The notes: generated by a model from the letters alone, not told the origin. Counted from the stretch's first letter, positions 19,952 through 29,525 are shown. The stretch is DNA of 31,982 nt from an uncultured Lachnospiraceae bacterium (GCA_900550235.1 URRQ01000027.1:1-31982), one strand, 5' to 3'. A program made the numbers and translations.

Positions 19952-22567
19952 ATGAAAGCAAGTTATCAGATGTCTGCAGATGAAGTAAGAATGCAGGTGA
20001 ATGGGAAATTGGAACCGCTTACGGACGAAGAGGTGAGATCCCATCAGGAGCAGTATGGTAAAAATGAATTGACAGAAGGAAAGAAAAAAAGTACATTTCA
20101 AATTTTCTTAGAGCAATTTAAAGATTTCCTTGTAATTATTCTGATTGTTGCGGCAATTGTTTCCGGATTTATGGGAGATGTGGAGAGTGCAGCAGTCATT
20201 TTAATTGTAATCACTATGAATGCAATTCTTGGTACCGTACAGACAGTCAAAGCAGAGCAATCTTTGCAAAGCTTAAAAAAACTGTCGGGGCCGGTTGCGA
20301 AGGTGTTACGGAATGGAAACGTAGTGCAAATTCCTTCTGAGGAATTGACAATTGGTGATGAAGTAATGTTAGAGGCGGGAGATTATGTTCCTGCTGATGG
20401 ACGTATCTTGAAAAATGCAAGTCTTAAAATCGATGAAAGTGCATTGACCGGAGAAAGTCTTGGTGTGGAAAAGACAGAGGATACTATCGAAGGAGAGGTA
20501 CCACTTGGGGACAGAACGAATATGGTATTTTCGGGAAGTTTTGTGACATATGGACGAGGATCTTTTATTGTAACTTCGATTGGAATGGAAACAGAGGTTG
20601 GTAAGATTGCGACACTTCTTAAAACAACATCTGAGAAAAAGACTCCGCTTCAAGTGAATTTGGACCAGTTCGGACAAAAACTTTCTATATTGATCTTAGT
20701 ATTTTGTGCGATTCTGTTTGGAATTAGCGTTATGCGAGGAGACTCCGCGGGAGACGCATTTTTATTTGCAGTTGCGTTGGCAGTAGCAGCAATTCCGGAG
20801 GCGCTGAGTTCTATTGTAACGATCGTGCTTTCCTTTGGAACGCAGAAAATGGCAAAAGAGCATGCAATCATTCGTAAACTGCAAGCAGTAGAAGGACTCG
20901 GAAGTGTGTCTGTTATCTGTTCGGATAAAACAGGGACATTGACACAGAATAAGATGACGGTAGAAGATTACTATGTGAATGGAATGAGAATTCCGGCAGG
21001 TGAGATTGATCGTCATGCAGTCGGACAAAGACAATTGTTAAGATACAGTATTCTTTGCAATGATTCTACGAATGTTGATGGAGTAGAAATTGGGGATCCG
21101 ACAGAAACAGCCCTTATTAATCTGGGAACAAAACTTGGAGCTACACCGGAACATGTAAGAGGAAAATTCCCACGTACAAGTGAAATCCCATTTGATAGTG
21201 ATAGAAAGCTAATGTCGACGGCTCATGTATTGGAAGATGGACCGGTCATGTTGACAAAAGGCGCAGTAGACGTTCTTCTTACAAGAATGAATCGAATTTG
21301 GAAAAATGGAGAGATTACAACTCTTACAGAGGAAGAGAAAGAGAAGATTGAAAATCAGAATCAAGAATTTTCAAGGGGAGGACTCCGTGTTTTAGCCTTT
21401 GCATATAAGCCGATTGAAGAGGGACATTTGTTGACCCTTGAAGATGAAAACGATTTAATCTTTATCGGATTGATTTCTATGATGGATCCTCCAAGAGAGG
21501 AATCGAAGGCAGCGGTTGCGGAATGTATTCGTGCAGGAATTAAGCCGATTATGATCACAGGAGATCACAAGGTGACAGCAGCAGCGATTGCAAAACGAAT
21601 CGGTATCTTAAAAGATGAATCCGAGGCTTGTGAAGGAGCGGAGATTGATAACCTGTCAGATGAAGAATTAAAAGATTTTGTGGAAGGCATTTCTGTGTAT
21701 GCCCGTGTAACGCCGGAACATAAGATTCGAATCGTACGTGCATGGCAGGAAAAAGGAAACATCGTATCTATGACAGGAGACGGCGTCAACGATGCACCGG
21801 CCCTTAAACAAGCAGATATTGGCGTCGCAATGGGAATTACGGGAACAGAAGTTTCCAAAGATGCTGCATCTATGGTGTTGACGGACGATAATTTTGCTAC
21901 TATTATAAAAGCAGTAGAGAACGGAAGAAACGTATACAAAAATATCAAAGGTTCCATTCAATTCCTGTTATCCGGTAATTTTGGAGGAATCCTTGCGGTT
22001 CTATATGCGGCGATCGCCGGGCTGCCTGTGCCATTTGCGCCGGTACATCTATTATTTATCAACTTGTTGACGGATAGTCTTCCGGCAATTGCGCTTGGAT
22101 TGGAACCACATACAAAAGCTGTAATGGACGAAAAACCGCGTCCAATGAACGAATCTATTCTGACAAAAGACTTCCTGGCAAAAATAGGACTGGAAGGTTT
22201 GTCTATTGCAATTATGACTATGGTTGCATTTATGCTCGGATATCGAGGATTTGCGGGAGTAGAAGGCAATGCCCTTCTTGCAAGTACAATGGCATTTGGT
22301 ACACTTTGTACGTCACGTCTTGTACATGGATTTAACTGTAAATCAGACAGACCGGTATTATTTTCAAAAACATTTTTCAATAATATCTATCTGCTAGGTG
22401 CTTTTGTTTTAGGTCTTGTTCTAATTACATCTGTACTGATGATTCCGGCTATGGATACGATTTTCAAGGTACAGACTTTGAATGTGACACAGTTATTTAC
22501 GGTATACGGCCTGTCATTATTGAATCTTCCGGTAATCCAACTGTTGAAATGGATTAGAAAAAGATAG
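19952..22567 (+). CDS. P2-type cation-transporting ATPase, probably Mn2+/Ca2+ efflux
   Basis: This 871-residue P-type ATPase pumps cations out across the membrane using ATP. It shows an N-terminal cation ATPase domain, the actuator loop LTGES, the phosphorylation site CSDKTGTLT with D325, the hinge MTGDGVNDAPALKQADIGVAMG, and about ten membrane helices. The helix-4 ion-site motif is IPEAL. Sequence alone gives a PacL/SERCA-like calcium-type call, but the yybP-ykoY riboswitch upstream points to manganese export. Known riboswitch-linked relatives are Lactococcus YoaB and pneumococcal MgtA. CGGAGGAGAAG lies before the ATG. It leads an operon with the AI-2E family gene nine bases on and spmA beyond. 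Substrate is an inference from regulation. Confidence 0.9.
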   Translation: MKASYQMSADEVRMQVNGKLEPLTDEEVRSHQEQYGKNELTEGKKKSTFQIFLEQFKDFLVIILIVAAIVSGFMGDVESAAVILIVITMNAILGTVQTVKAEQSLQSLKKLSGPVAKVLRNGNVVQIPSEELTIGDEVMLEAGDYVPADGRILKNASLKIDESALTGESLGVEKTEDTIEGEVPLGDRTNMVFSGSFVTYGRGSFIVTSIGMETEVGKIATLLKTTSEKKTPLQVNLDQFGQKLSILILVFCAILFGISVMRGDSAGDAFLFAVALAVAAIPEALSSIVTIVLSFGTQKMAKEHAIIRKLQAVEGLGSVSVICSDKTGTLTQNKMTVEDYYVNGMRIPAGEIDRHAVGQRQLLRYSILCNDSTNVDGVEIGDPTETALINLGTKLGATPEHVRGKFPRTSEIPFDSDRKLMSTAHVLEDGPVMLTKGAVDVLLTRMNRIWKNGEITTLTEEEKEKIENQNQEFSRGGLRVLAFAYKPIEEGHLLTLEDENDLIFIGLISMMDPPREESKAAVAECIRAGIKPIMITGDHKVTAAAIAKRIGILKDESEACEGAEIDNLSDEELKDFVEGISVYARVTPEHKIRIVRAWQEKGNIVSMTGDGVNDAPALKQADIGVAMGITGTEVSKDAASMVLTDDNFATIIKAVENGRNVYKNIKGSIQFLLSGNFGGILAVLYAAIAGLPVPFAPVHLLFINLLTDSLPAIALGLEPHTKAVMDEKPRPMNESILTKDFLAKIGLEGLSIAIMTMVAFMLGYRGFAGVEGNALLASTMAFGTLCTSRLVHGFNCKSDRPVLFSKTFFNNIYLLGAFVLGLVLITSVLMIPAMDTIFKVQTLNVTQLFTVYGLSLLNLPVIQLLKWIRKR

Positions 22568-22576
22568 GGTGAGTAA

Positions 22577-23725
22577 ATGAATTTAGACAAAGAAACGATT
22601 CGGAAAATCAGAGGCTTGATCGTGTTTGCGGTAGTCGTAGTCATGATCGTATGGAATTATGAAGTGTTTTTTAAGCTGCTGGGACATGCGGTGAACATTA
22701 TTCTGCCGTTTTTAATCGGCGGGGGAATTGCATTTGTGTTAAATGTACCGATGCATTTTGTGGAAGAAAAGTTATTTGGACAAAAGAAATTGAAAAACAA
22801 TAAAACGGCACAAAAACTGGCAAGACCAGCCAGTTTTGTGCTCACATTGATTTTTGTCTTTGGAATCATTTTTCTTGTGATGTTTATTGTGATTCCGGAG
22901 CTTACACGAACGATTGCAAATGTAGGCGTGACTATACAGCGAGAAATTCCGAAAATGCTTCTTTATGCAGAAGAGCTATTTCAAAATAATCCAGATGTAG
23001 TGGAATGGATTGAAGGCATCGAATTTAACTGGAATAAAATCCTGGAAAATATGGTAAGTTTCTTTACAAACGGCGCGGGTAACGTTATGGATTCTACATT
23101 TGCAGTAGCAAGAAGTATCGTGAGCGCGGTCACAACATTGGCAATTGGTTTTATTTTTGCTTGTTATATTTTACTTCAAAAAGAGCGTCTGCATGTGCAG
23201 GTGAAAAAGATAGGGTATGCGTTTATTCCGAGAGATTGGATGGAGATTATGCTTGCAATATCTTCTATGGCATATAAGACATTTTCGCATTTCCTTACAG
23301 GTCAATGTGTGGAAGCAGTTATTTTAGGAACGATGTTTTTTGTAACAATGACGTTGTTTAAGATGCCATATGCTTTGCTTGTCGGAGTATTGATTGCGTT
23401 TACCGCATTGATTCCGATTTTCGGAGCATTTATTGGCTGTGCAGTGGGAACCATCTTGATTTTTATGGTGAATCCGGTGCAGGCATTAGGATTTATAGTT
23501 ATGTTCTTTGTACTGCAGCAGATAGAAGGCAATCTGATCTATCCACATGTAGTGGGCAACTCAGTAGGACTTCCGTCTATTTGGGTGCTTGTGGCAGTTA
23601 GTATCGGTGGAAGCTTGATGGGGATTGTAGGAATGTTGATATTTATTCCATTGGTTTCTGTTGTATATTCTTTGATTCGTGGAATTGTGAATAGACGTTT
23701 GGAGAGAAGGAACATAAAAGTATAG
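22577..23725 (+). CDS. AI-2E family transporter (PF01594-type membrane protein)
   Basis: This is a 382-residue membrane protein of the AI-2E/UPF0118 exporter family with about eight helices. Two helices lie near the N terminus (about 15-55), one near 75-98, then a soluble-looking loop to about 160, and a C-terminal block of five. The latter holds the family signature region QCVEAVILGTMFFVTMTLFKMPYALLVGVLIAFTALIPIFGAFIG and QQIEGNLIYPHVVGNSVGLP. Members transport diverse substrates, including Na+/H+ exchange and autoinducer-2 in some; none can be assigned here. GGGTGAG precedes the ATG. The nine-base gap after the ATPase means it probably shares the manganese riboswitch. Confidence 0.87.
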   Translation: MNLDKETIRKIRGLIVFAVVVVMIVWNYEVFFKLLGHAVNIILPFLIGGGIAFVLNVPMHFVEEKLFGQKKLKNNKTAQKLARPASFVLTLIFVFGIIFLVMFIVIPELTRTIANVGVTIQREIPKMLLYAEELFQNNPDVVEWIEGIEFNWNKILENMVSFFTNGAGNVMDSTFAVARSIVSAVTTLAIGFIFACYILLQKERLHVQVKKIGYAFIPRDWMEIMLAISSMAYKTFSHFLTGQCVEAVILGTMFFVTMTLFKMPYALLVGVLIAFTALIPIFGAFIGCAVGTILIFMVNPVQALGFIVMFFVLQQIEGNLIYPHVVGNSVGLPSIWVLVAVSIGGSLMGIVGMLIFIPLVSVVYSLIRGIVNRRLERRNIKV

Positions 23726-23767
23726 TAGCTTTGCATAAGATTTTAATAAAAATCCAGTGAGGCAAAT

Positions 23768-24352
23768 ATGTTGAATTATTTATGGGGCGGCATGATTATA
23801 GCCGGAATCATCTTTGGAGTGTTTAGTGGGAAGATTCCGGATATAACCAATGGCGCCCTTGATTCTGCGAAGGAAGCTGTAGATCTTTGCATTGTGATGA
23901 TTGGAATTATGTCGATGTGGTCAGGATTGATGGAGATTGCAACAAAAGCAGGAATCCTAGAGGGAGCAGCGAAGAAGATGGGAGGAATACTCCGATTCTT
24001 ATTTCCAGGAGTTCCGAAAGGTCATCCTGCGGAACGGCATATTACGACCAATATGATTGCGAACGTATTGGGGCTTGGGTGGGCGGCAACGCCGGCGGGA
24101 CTTTTGGCAATGAAAAGTCTGCAGGAGTTGAATCCCAATCGAGACAAAAGTATTGCAAGTCGGGATATGTGCACATTTCTAATTCTCAATATATCTTCTC
24201 TTCAATTGATCCCAATTAATATCATTGCTTATCGAAGCCAGTACGGAAGCGTGAATCCGGCCGGAATCGTAGGCGCCGGGATTGTGTCAACAGCTATAAG
24301 TACTATAGCGGCGGTTGTGTTTTGTAAAATGATGTATCATATCGCAAAATAG
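23768..24352 (+). CDS. spmA: Spore maturation protein A (SpmA-like, nucleoside-recognition domain)
   Basis: SpmA is a membrane protein that with SpmB is needed for normal spore core dehydration and heat resistance. The product is 194 residues with five or so helices and the nucleoside-recognition/Gate domain sequence (AKEAVDLCIVMIGIMSMWSGLMEIATKAGI) and the family stretch TTNMIANVLGLGWAATPAGLLAMKSLQELN. The expected partner spmB is not downstream: a terminator and a convergent gene follow at once. The gap to the previous gene is 42 bases with GTGAGG before the ATG and no clear promoter, so it may be co-transcribed with the ATPase or have an unseen sporulation promoter. Confidence 0.85.
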   Translation: MLNYLWGGMIIAGIIFGVFSGKIPDITNGALDSAKEAVDLCIVMIGIMSMWSGLMEIATKAGILEGAAKKMGGILRFLFPGVPKGHPAERHITTNMIANVLGLGWAATPAGLLAMKSLQELNPNRDKSIASRDMCTFLILNISSLQLIPINIIAYRSQYGSVNPAGIVGAGIVSTAISTIAAVVFCKMMYHIAK

Positions 24353-24356
24353 AGGA

Positions 24357-24387
24357 AAAGGGTATTACCGATTTGGTGATACCCTTT
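24357..24387. terminator. Bidirectional terminator after spmA
   Basis: Arms AAAGGGTATTACC (24357-24369) and its near-complement (24375-24387, one G-U pair) enclose five bases. The 3' arm touches the stop codon of the convergent XRE gene. Confidence 0.8.
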
Positions 24388-25081
24388 AAGAATTTTGTAC
24401 AGAAAGATAATTGGTCTTTTTCATTAATTTATAATCTTCTTTGGAAAAGGTTAGCTGCTGGATTAAAGTGTCCTTATTTGTAATTTCTGTATTAGAAATT
24501 ATAACTTTTAAAGTAATTGGTAACATTGTGTAATTAGAAAGTCCGGACATTAAGCCTACCTGTTGATTGGAATTTACGAGATTATGTATGCAGGAAATCA
24601 GCACATGTTCCGTTGTCATTTGATTGTGCAGAATATATGTTCCGATAAATCCTTCCTGCTTGTATTCTCCAAGATAAAAACTACTACAGTTTCCAGGATT
24701 ATTGACATCCTTGACATCATTGAACAGCTGTGCACGAAATACATGATTGCCATTACGAGAAGGATATTGCTCAATGACACTTTGGATAATACTTTTGCTT
24801 TGTATGTCATAGGAATACAAATAAAGTCGATGGGCATTATCTTCAAAAACAAGAGTTTCGTTGGTGAAATCTGAGATTTCTTCCAATAAAAACGATGGAG
24901 AAATTCGAAAAATGTTCGCAATCTCTATAAAGGTCGGAAGATCTAAGGAAATATCACCTTTTTCGTATTTGGAAACAGTAGAGATACTTTTGCGCAGTTT
25001 GGTTGCCAGTTCCTTTAGTGTCATATTGTATGCTGTTCTATATTTTCTTATATTTTCGCCTATAATGATATCTACATTCAT
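24386..25081 (-). CDS. XRE-family transcriptional regulator with large C-terminal domain
   Basis: This 231-residue DNA-binding protein carries a Cro/C1-type helix-turn-helix in residues 7-65 (IGENIRKYRTAYNMTLKELATKLRKSISTVSKYEKGDISLDLPTFIEIANIF). The C-terminal 160 residues have no family that I recognise and may bind a ligand or mediate dimerisation. AGGAAAG lies about ten bases before the ATG. A minus-strand promoter (TTGACA, 18 bases, TATTAT) is followed by a perfect 15-bp inverted repeat at the transcription start, which suggests autoregulation. The gene is divergent from the pepT-yfcC-pepV operon and is a good candidate for its regulator. Composition is a little more AT-rich than the neighbouring peptidases. 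Confidence 0.8.
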   Translation of the reverse strand: MNVDIIIGENIRKYRTAYNMTLKELATKLRKSISTVSKYEKGDISLDLPTFIEIANIFRISPSFLLEEISDFTNETLVFEDNAHRLYLYSYDIQSKSIIQSVIEQYPSRNGNHVFRAQLFNDVKDVNNPGNCSSFYLGEYKQEGFIGTYILHNQMTTEHVLISCIHNLVNSNQQVGLMSGLSNYTMLPITLKVIISNTEITNKDTLIQQLTFSKEDYKLMKKTNYLSVQNS

Positions 25082-25142
25082 AACAATTTTCTTTCCTAAA
25101 AATCAATTTTTTTATTAATTATATACAAAAAAATCCGAAGCG

Positions 25143-25178
25143 ATGAAAAAATGTACGTTCTTTCGTACATTTTTTCAT
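25143..25178. promoter_or_regulatory. Perfect 15-bp inverted repeat between XRE gene and pepT
   Basis: Arms ATGAAAAAATGTACG (25143-25157) and its exact complement (25164-25178) are separated by TTCTTT. The repeat begins at the predicted transcription start of the XRE gene. It may be the operator of that regulator; as RNA it would also form a hairpin in either direction. Confidence 0.55.
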
Positions 25179-25184
25179 AAGAAT

Positions 25185-25214
25185 ATAATATCATATCTAA
25201 AATTTTCGTGTCAA
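25185..25214 (-). promoter_or_regulatory. Promoter of the XRE regulator
   Basis: On the minus strand TTGACA (25214-25209) and TATTAT (25190-25185) are 18 bases apart, leaving a leader of about 100 bases that starts with the inverted repeat. Confidence 0.6.
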
Positions 25215-25289
25215 GAAAATTGAGTGTGTTTGTAAAAATATAAAAAAATTATTAAAATTAGTATAGTGAAAGACAAAAGGAGGATTACT

Positions 25290-26510
25290 ATGAAAGTAGA
25301 AGAAAGATTGTTGAAATATGTGGCAATCAAAACACCGTGCGACGAAAACAGTGAATCTGTTCCAACTTCTCAGTGTCAGTTTGACCTTGCGAAAGCTTTA
25401 GTGGAAGAGCTAAAGGAGCTGGGGGTAGAAAACGCACAATTAGATGAAAAATGTTTTGTGTATGGTACGATACCGGCAACGGAAGGATACGAGAAACAAA
25501 AAAAGATTGGTTTTATTGCACATATGGATACAGTTTCTGAGTTTTGTGAAGCAGAAATAAAACCGATGATCACAGCAAATTACAATGGAGAGGATCTAGT
25601 GCTTGGAACAAGCGGAAGAGTGCTGACAACGAAGGATTTTCCGCATTTGAAAGAATTGAAAGGTCGAACACTGATTACTTCTGATGGAAATACAATTCTT
25701 GGAGTAGATGATAAAGCCGGAATTGCGGAAATTATGCAGATGATTCAGATTTTGAGAGATGAAAATATTCCTCATGGACAGATCAGCGTAGCGTTTACAC
25801 CGGACGAAGAATGTGGAAGTGGAGCTGCACACTTTGACTTTAACAAATTCGACGCGGAAGTTGCTTATACATTGGACGGAGATGGAGAAGGAGAAATTCA
25901 ATATCAGAATTTCAATGCTTGTGAAGCAAAATTTGAGATTCAAGGGAAAAACGTTCATCCGGGTTCGGCAAAAGATGTAATGATCAATGCTGTTTTAATT
26001 GCAGCAGATATCAACAACATGTTGCCAAGATATGAAATTCCGAGATGTACAGAAGGATATGAAGGGTTCTATCATTTATTGAGCATCCATGGAGACGAAG
26101 GTCATGCAACGTCAGAATATATTGTACGTGATCATGATGAGCATAATTTTAATGCGAGAAAAACAACACTTCGCCATATTGAAAAGAGTTTAAATGAAAT
26201 CTGGGGTGAGGGTACGGTAACATTGACACTTACAGATGAGTACAAAAATATGGAAAGTATTATCAAAGAGCATATGTATCTGATCGATAATGCGAGAAAA
26301 GCCTGCGCTGCAGCGGGAGTTGCAGAGGATATTTCGCCAATCCGAGGAGGAACAGACGGATGCAAACTTTCATTTAAAGGACTTCCTTGTCCGAACTTAG
26401 GAACAGGCGGACATGGATATCACGGACCTCTGGAACATGTGACAGTAGAAGGAATGGAAGCAGCAGTGCGAATAGTTGTAGAATTGGTGAAAATTTTTGC
26501 AAATGAATAG
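25290..26510 (+). CDS. pepT: Peptidase T (tripeptide aminopeptidase)
   Basis: PepT is a cytoplasmic di-zinc M20 exopeptidase that removes the N-terminal residue of tripeptides. It has 406 residues, the usual length. Zinc and catalytic residues appear in standard places: H78 and D80 in FIAHMDTVSEF, D140 in LGVDDKAG, E173/E174 in FTPDEECGSGAAHFD, and the late His in GTGGHGYHGPLEH. GGTDGCKLSFKGLPCPNLGTG is also typical. AAAAGGAGGATT precedes the ATG at 25290; an in-frame GTG at 25266 has no such site. A possible -10 element TATAGT lies at 25262-25267 with a poor -35. It heads an operon with a carrier and a dipeptidase for peptide use. Confidence 0.96.
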   Translation: MKVEERLLKYVAIKTPCDENSESVPTSQCQFDLAKALVEELKELGVENAQLDEKCFVYGTIPATEGYEKQKKIGFIAHMDTVSEFCEAEIKPMITANYNGEDLVLGTSGRVLTTKDFPHLKELKGRTLITSDGNTILGVDDKAGIAEIMQMIQILRDENIPHGQISVAFTPDEECGSGAAHFDFNKFDAEVAYTLDGDGEGEIQYQNFNACEAKFEIQGKNVHPGSAKDVMINAVLIAADINNMLPRYEIPRCTEGYEGFYHLLSIHGDEGHATSEYIVRDHDEHNFNARKTTLRHIEKSLNEIWGEGTVTLTLTDEYKNMESIIKEHMYLIDNARKACAAAGVAEDISPIRGGTDGCKLSFKGLPCPNLGTGGHGYHGPLEHVTVEGMEAAVRIVVELVKIFANE

Positions 26511-26546
26511 AGCAAATGAATAAAAAAGAAAGAGGAGAAAAATAAA

Positions 26547-28052
26547 ATGGAAAAGAAAAAGAAAAAACTGGAATTTCCTACCGCGATTACCGTACTTTTT
26601 ATCGTATTGATTTTTGCAGCGATTTTGACAGTTGTAGTACCGGCAGGATTATATTCAAAACTATCTTATAATGCAACAAGCGATAAGTTTGAAGTGACAA
26701 CACCGGCAGGTGAAGTGACAGAGATGGAGCCGACGCAGGCAACATTAGATGAACTGGGAGTAACAGGTAACTTGGATAAATTCTTAAACGGCAGTTTGAG
26801 TAAACCAGTTGCAATCCCTGGAACATATGAGAGAGTAGAACAGTCTCCGCAGGGAATTCTTGAGATTCTTTTAGCGCCAATCAGTGGTGTGTATGACACA
26901 ATTGACATTATTCTTTTCGTATTTATCCTTGGTGGATGTATCGGAGTTTTGAATAACATGGGTGCATTCAATGCAGCCATTGCGGTACTTTCTAAGCTTA
27001 CAAAGGGTAAAGAATACATTTTGATCATTTTGATCACAATTATCATTGCAGCAGGAGGTACCACATTTGGTCTTGCCGAAGAGACGATTGCCCTATATCC
27101 GATCCTTGTGCCGGTATTCCTGGCAGCCGGATATGATGTAATGGTTTGTATCGCTGCAATTTATATGGGATCTTGTATTGGTACTATGTTTCCGACAATC
27201 AACCCATTCTCAGTAGGAAATGCGAGTAATGCAGCAGGTATCAGTATTGCAGAAGGTATGGGATTCCGTACAATTGCATTGATACTTGGAGTTCTCATTA
27301 CATTGATTTATATTTTACGTTATGCGAAAAAAGTAAAAGAGGATCCGACAAAATCTCTTTGCTATGATCAGTACGAACATCATATGAAAAAATTTGGACA
27401 TCAAGGAGAGGTTCCGGAATTTACAACAAGAATGAAATTATCTCTTTCTGTATTTGGTATTGCATTTGCAATCCTTGTATATGGACTTGTTCGTTATCAG
27501 TGGTGGTTCGATAAGATGACAGCTCTCTTCCTTGCATGTGCAATCCTTCTTGCATTTACATCAGGAATCGGAGAGAAAAACTTTATGGATCAGTTCATTA
27601 CCGGTGCGGCGGACTTAATGAGCGTAGCGCTTGTTGTAGGTGTTGCCCGTGGTATCAACATCATTCTTGAAAATGGTATGGTATCCGATACAATCCTTGA
27701 GTTCTTCTCAGGAGCAATCAGCGGAATCAATCCGTTTGTATTCATTATTTTGATGATGCTTGTATTCATCGTACTCGGATTCTTCATTTCATCCTCATCT
27801 GGACTTGCAGTATTATCTGTACCAATCATGGCTCCGCTTGCAGATACAGTAGGTGTTTCAAGAGCTGCGATTGTTTCAGCATATGCTTATGGTTTAGGAC
27901 TTATTTCCTTCATCACACCGACAGGATTAGTTCTTGCAACATTGGCGATGGTAGATGTTACGTATGATAAATGGTTGAAATTTATTATGCCGCTTATGGG
28001 AATCATTACCGGCTTTAGTGCAGTAATGCTTCTTGTTCAAGTAATGCTATAA
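26547..28052 (+). CDS. YfcC-family (DcuC/ArcD-type) carrier, probably peptide or amino acid uptake
   Basis: This is a 501-residue membrane transporter of about 11-12 helices in the YfcC/C4-dicarboxylate-anaerobic-carrier group. Characteristic parts are the early FPTAITVLFIVLIFAAILTVVVPAG, the GGTTFGLAEETIALYPILVPVFLAAGYD loop, the second-repeat FFISSSSGLAVLSVPIMAPLADTVG, and LISFITPTGLVLATLAM. Helix hairpins with Ser/Gly/Thr-rich re-entrant loops are visible in both halves. GAGGAG lies before the ATG. Sitting 36 bases after pepT and 36 before the M20 dipeptidase, it most likely imports peptides or exchanges amino acids released by them; family substrates vary, so this rests on context. Confidence 0.87.
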   Translation: MEKKKKKLEFPTAITVLFIVLIFAAILTVVVPAGLYSKLSYNATSDKFEVTTPAGEVTEMEPTQATLDELGVTGNLDKFLNGSLSKPVAIPGTYERVEQSPQGILEILLAPISGVYDTIDIILFVFILGGCIGVLNNMGAFNAAIAVLSKLTKGKEYILIILITIIIAAGGTTFGLAEETIALYPILVPVFLAAGYDVMVCIAAIYMGSCIGTMFPTINPFSVGNASNAAGISIAEGMGFRTIALILGVLITLIYILRYAKKVKEDPTKSLCYDQYEHHMKKFGHQGEVPEFTTRMKLSLSVFGIAFAILVYGLVRYQWWFDKMTALFLACAILLAFTSGIGEKNFMDQFITGAADLMSVALVVGVARGINIILENGMVSDTILEFFSGAISGINPFVFIILMMLVFIVLGFFISSSSGLAVLSVPIMAPLADTVGVSRAAIVSAYAYGLGLISFITPTGLVLATLAMVDVTYDKWLKFIMPLMGIITGFSAVMLLVQVML

Positions 28053-28088
28053 ACGACAGAGTGATAGAACAAGAACCGAGGGAGAAAT

Positions 28089-29465
28089 ATGGATTTTGAG
28101 AAAGAAATTCGAGAAGACCGGGAAAGTCTGATCGAAGATATTAAAAGAATAGTATCTATCAATAGTGTGGAAGCTGCTCCGGAAAAGGGGATGCCTTTTG
28201 GAAAAGGAGCAGCGGATGCGCTGCAATGTTTCTTGGATATGGCAGAAGACTTAGGAGGAAAGTCGGAAAACTTTGACAACTATGTAGGACATGTAGATTT
28301 TGGAGAAGGAGAAGAGACTCTTGGAATTCTAGGTCATGTAGATGTTGTTCCGTGTGGAGAAGGCTGGGTATGCAATCCGTTTCAGCCGGAAGTAATCGAT
28401 GGAAAACTATATGGGCGTGGAGTTTTGGATAACAAAGGGCCGATGGTAGTCTGTCTTCATGCTATGAAAATATTGAGAGAATCAGGCTTGCCATTAAAGA
28501 AAAAGATTCGATTTATTGTTGGTGCAAATGAAGAAACAGATTGGAAGTGTGTTGAGTATTATTTTAATCAAAAGAAAATTACACCTCCGGAATTGTCGTT
28601 TACCCCGGATGCAGAGTTTCCGTTAAACCATGCGGAAAAAGGAGTGTTCCAATATCAATTGGTAACAGAGCTTCAAGAAAATACTGTGATTGCCGGTGGA
28701 AATGCGTATAATTCGGTAGCAGAAAGCGCGTACGTTCTTTTGCCACAAGATGTAGAAGTACAAGTTCAGGCAAGTTTAAAACAATGGGAAAAAGAAACGG
28801 GCTGCAGTTTTGAATATATTGTTGAAAATGGCTGGATTAAGTTAATGGCAAAAGGATTTGCCGCACATGCTGCAAATCCATCAGAAGGTAAAAATGCGAT
28901 TACCGCAATTATGAAAGCGGTATCCGATTTACAGCTTTCTAATGAACTTGGAGAAATTGCTTCGTTCTATATGGAACACATCGGGTTCAATCTTTGTGGT
29001 GAGAATATAGGAGTTGGCTTGGAGGATGAGGTATCCGGAAAATTAAGCTTTAATGTAGGAAAAGTAGAAGTATCTGATGGAAAACTGATTTTTTCTATTG
29101 ATAATCGTGTTCCGGTAAGTTATCCATGCAAAGAAGCACAGGAAAGAATCGAGAAAACTTTGGAAGGTACAAGATTTTATTTTGCGAATCCGGATATTAT
29201 CGAAGCAATCTATGTTCCAAAAGACAGCTTCCTTGTACAGACTTTAATGGATGTGTATAAAGAAGTGACAGGAGATCAGACGGCAGAACCGCAGGTTGAC
29301 GGAGCATGTTCGTATGCAAGAGCGTTGGAGAACTGCGTAGCCTTTGGCGCGCTTCTTCCGGATCAGCCAAATCTGATGCATCAAAAAAATGAGTATTTAG
29401 AATTAGATAAACTGGATATGTGGATGAAAATCTATTTGGAAGCGATTTATAGACTTGCAAAATAA
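28089..29465 (+). CDS. pepV: M20 dipeptidase PepV
   Basis: PepV is a cytoplasmic di-zinc metallopeptidase that cleaves dipeptides, including beta-Ala dipeptides. The 458-residue product fits the family length. Visible metal and catalytic residues are H83 and D85 (ILGHVDVVP), D114 (GRGVLDNKG), E148/E149 (GANEETDW), the Asp in FTPDAEFP and a final His in LMHQKNEY. The lid domain sequence AAHAANPSEGKNA is also present. GAGGGAG precedes the ATG. With pepT and the carrier it forms a peptide scavenging operon that ends in a strong terminator. Confidence 0.93.
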   Translation: MDFEKEIREDRESLIEDIKRIVSINSVEAAPEKGMPFGKGAADALQCFLDMAEDLGGKSENFDNYVGHVDFGEGEETLGILGHVDVVPCGEGWVCNPFQPEVIDGKLYGRGVLDNKGPMVVCLHAMKILRESGLPLKKKIRFIVGANEETDWKCVEYYFNQKKITPPELSFTPDAEFPLNHAEKGVFQYQLVTELQENTVIAGGNAYNSVAESAYVLLPQDVEVQVQASLKQWEKETGCSFEYIVENGWIKLMAKGFAAHAANPSEGKNAITAIMKAVSDLQLSNELGEIASFYMEHIGFNLCGENIGVGLEDEVSGKLSFNVGKVEVSDGKLIFSIDNRVPVSYPCKEAQERIEKTLEGTRFYFANPDIIEAIYVPKDSFLVQTLMDVYKEVTGDQTAEPQVDGACSYARALENCVAFGALLPDQPNLMHQKNEYLELDKLDMWMKIYLEAIYRLAK

Positions 29466-29493
29466 GCTAGAAGAGTCAAGCCAGACTGTTGAC

Positions 29494-29525
29494 AAAGTCC
29501 CGGACAGAAGTCCGGGATTTTCTTT
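29494..29525 (+). terminator. Terminator of the pepT-yfcC-pepV operon
   Basis: AAAGTCCCGGAC (29494-29505) pairs with GTCCGGGATTTT (29510-29521) around AGAA, and TTTTCTTTT follows. The next 96 bases to the AraC gene stop contain only T-rich sequence. Confidence 0.88.
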
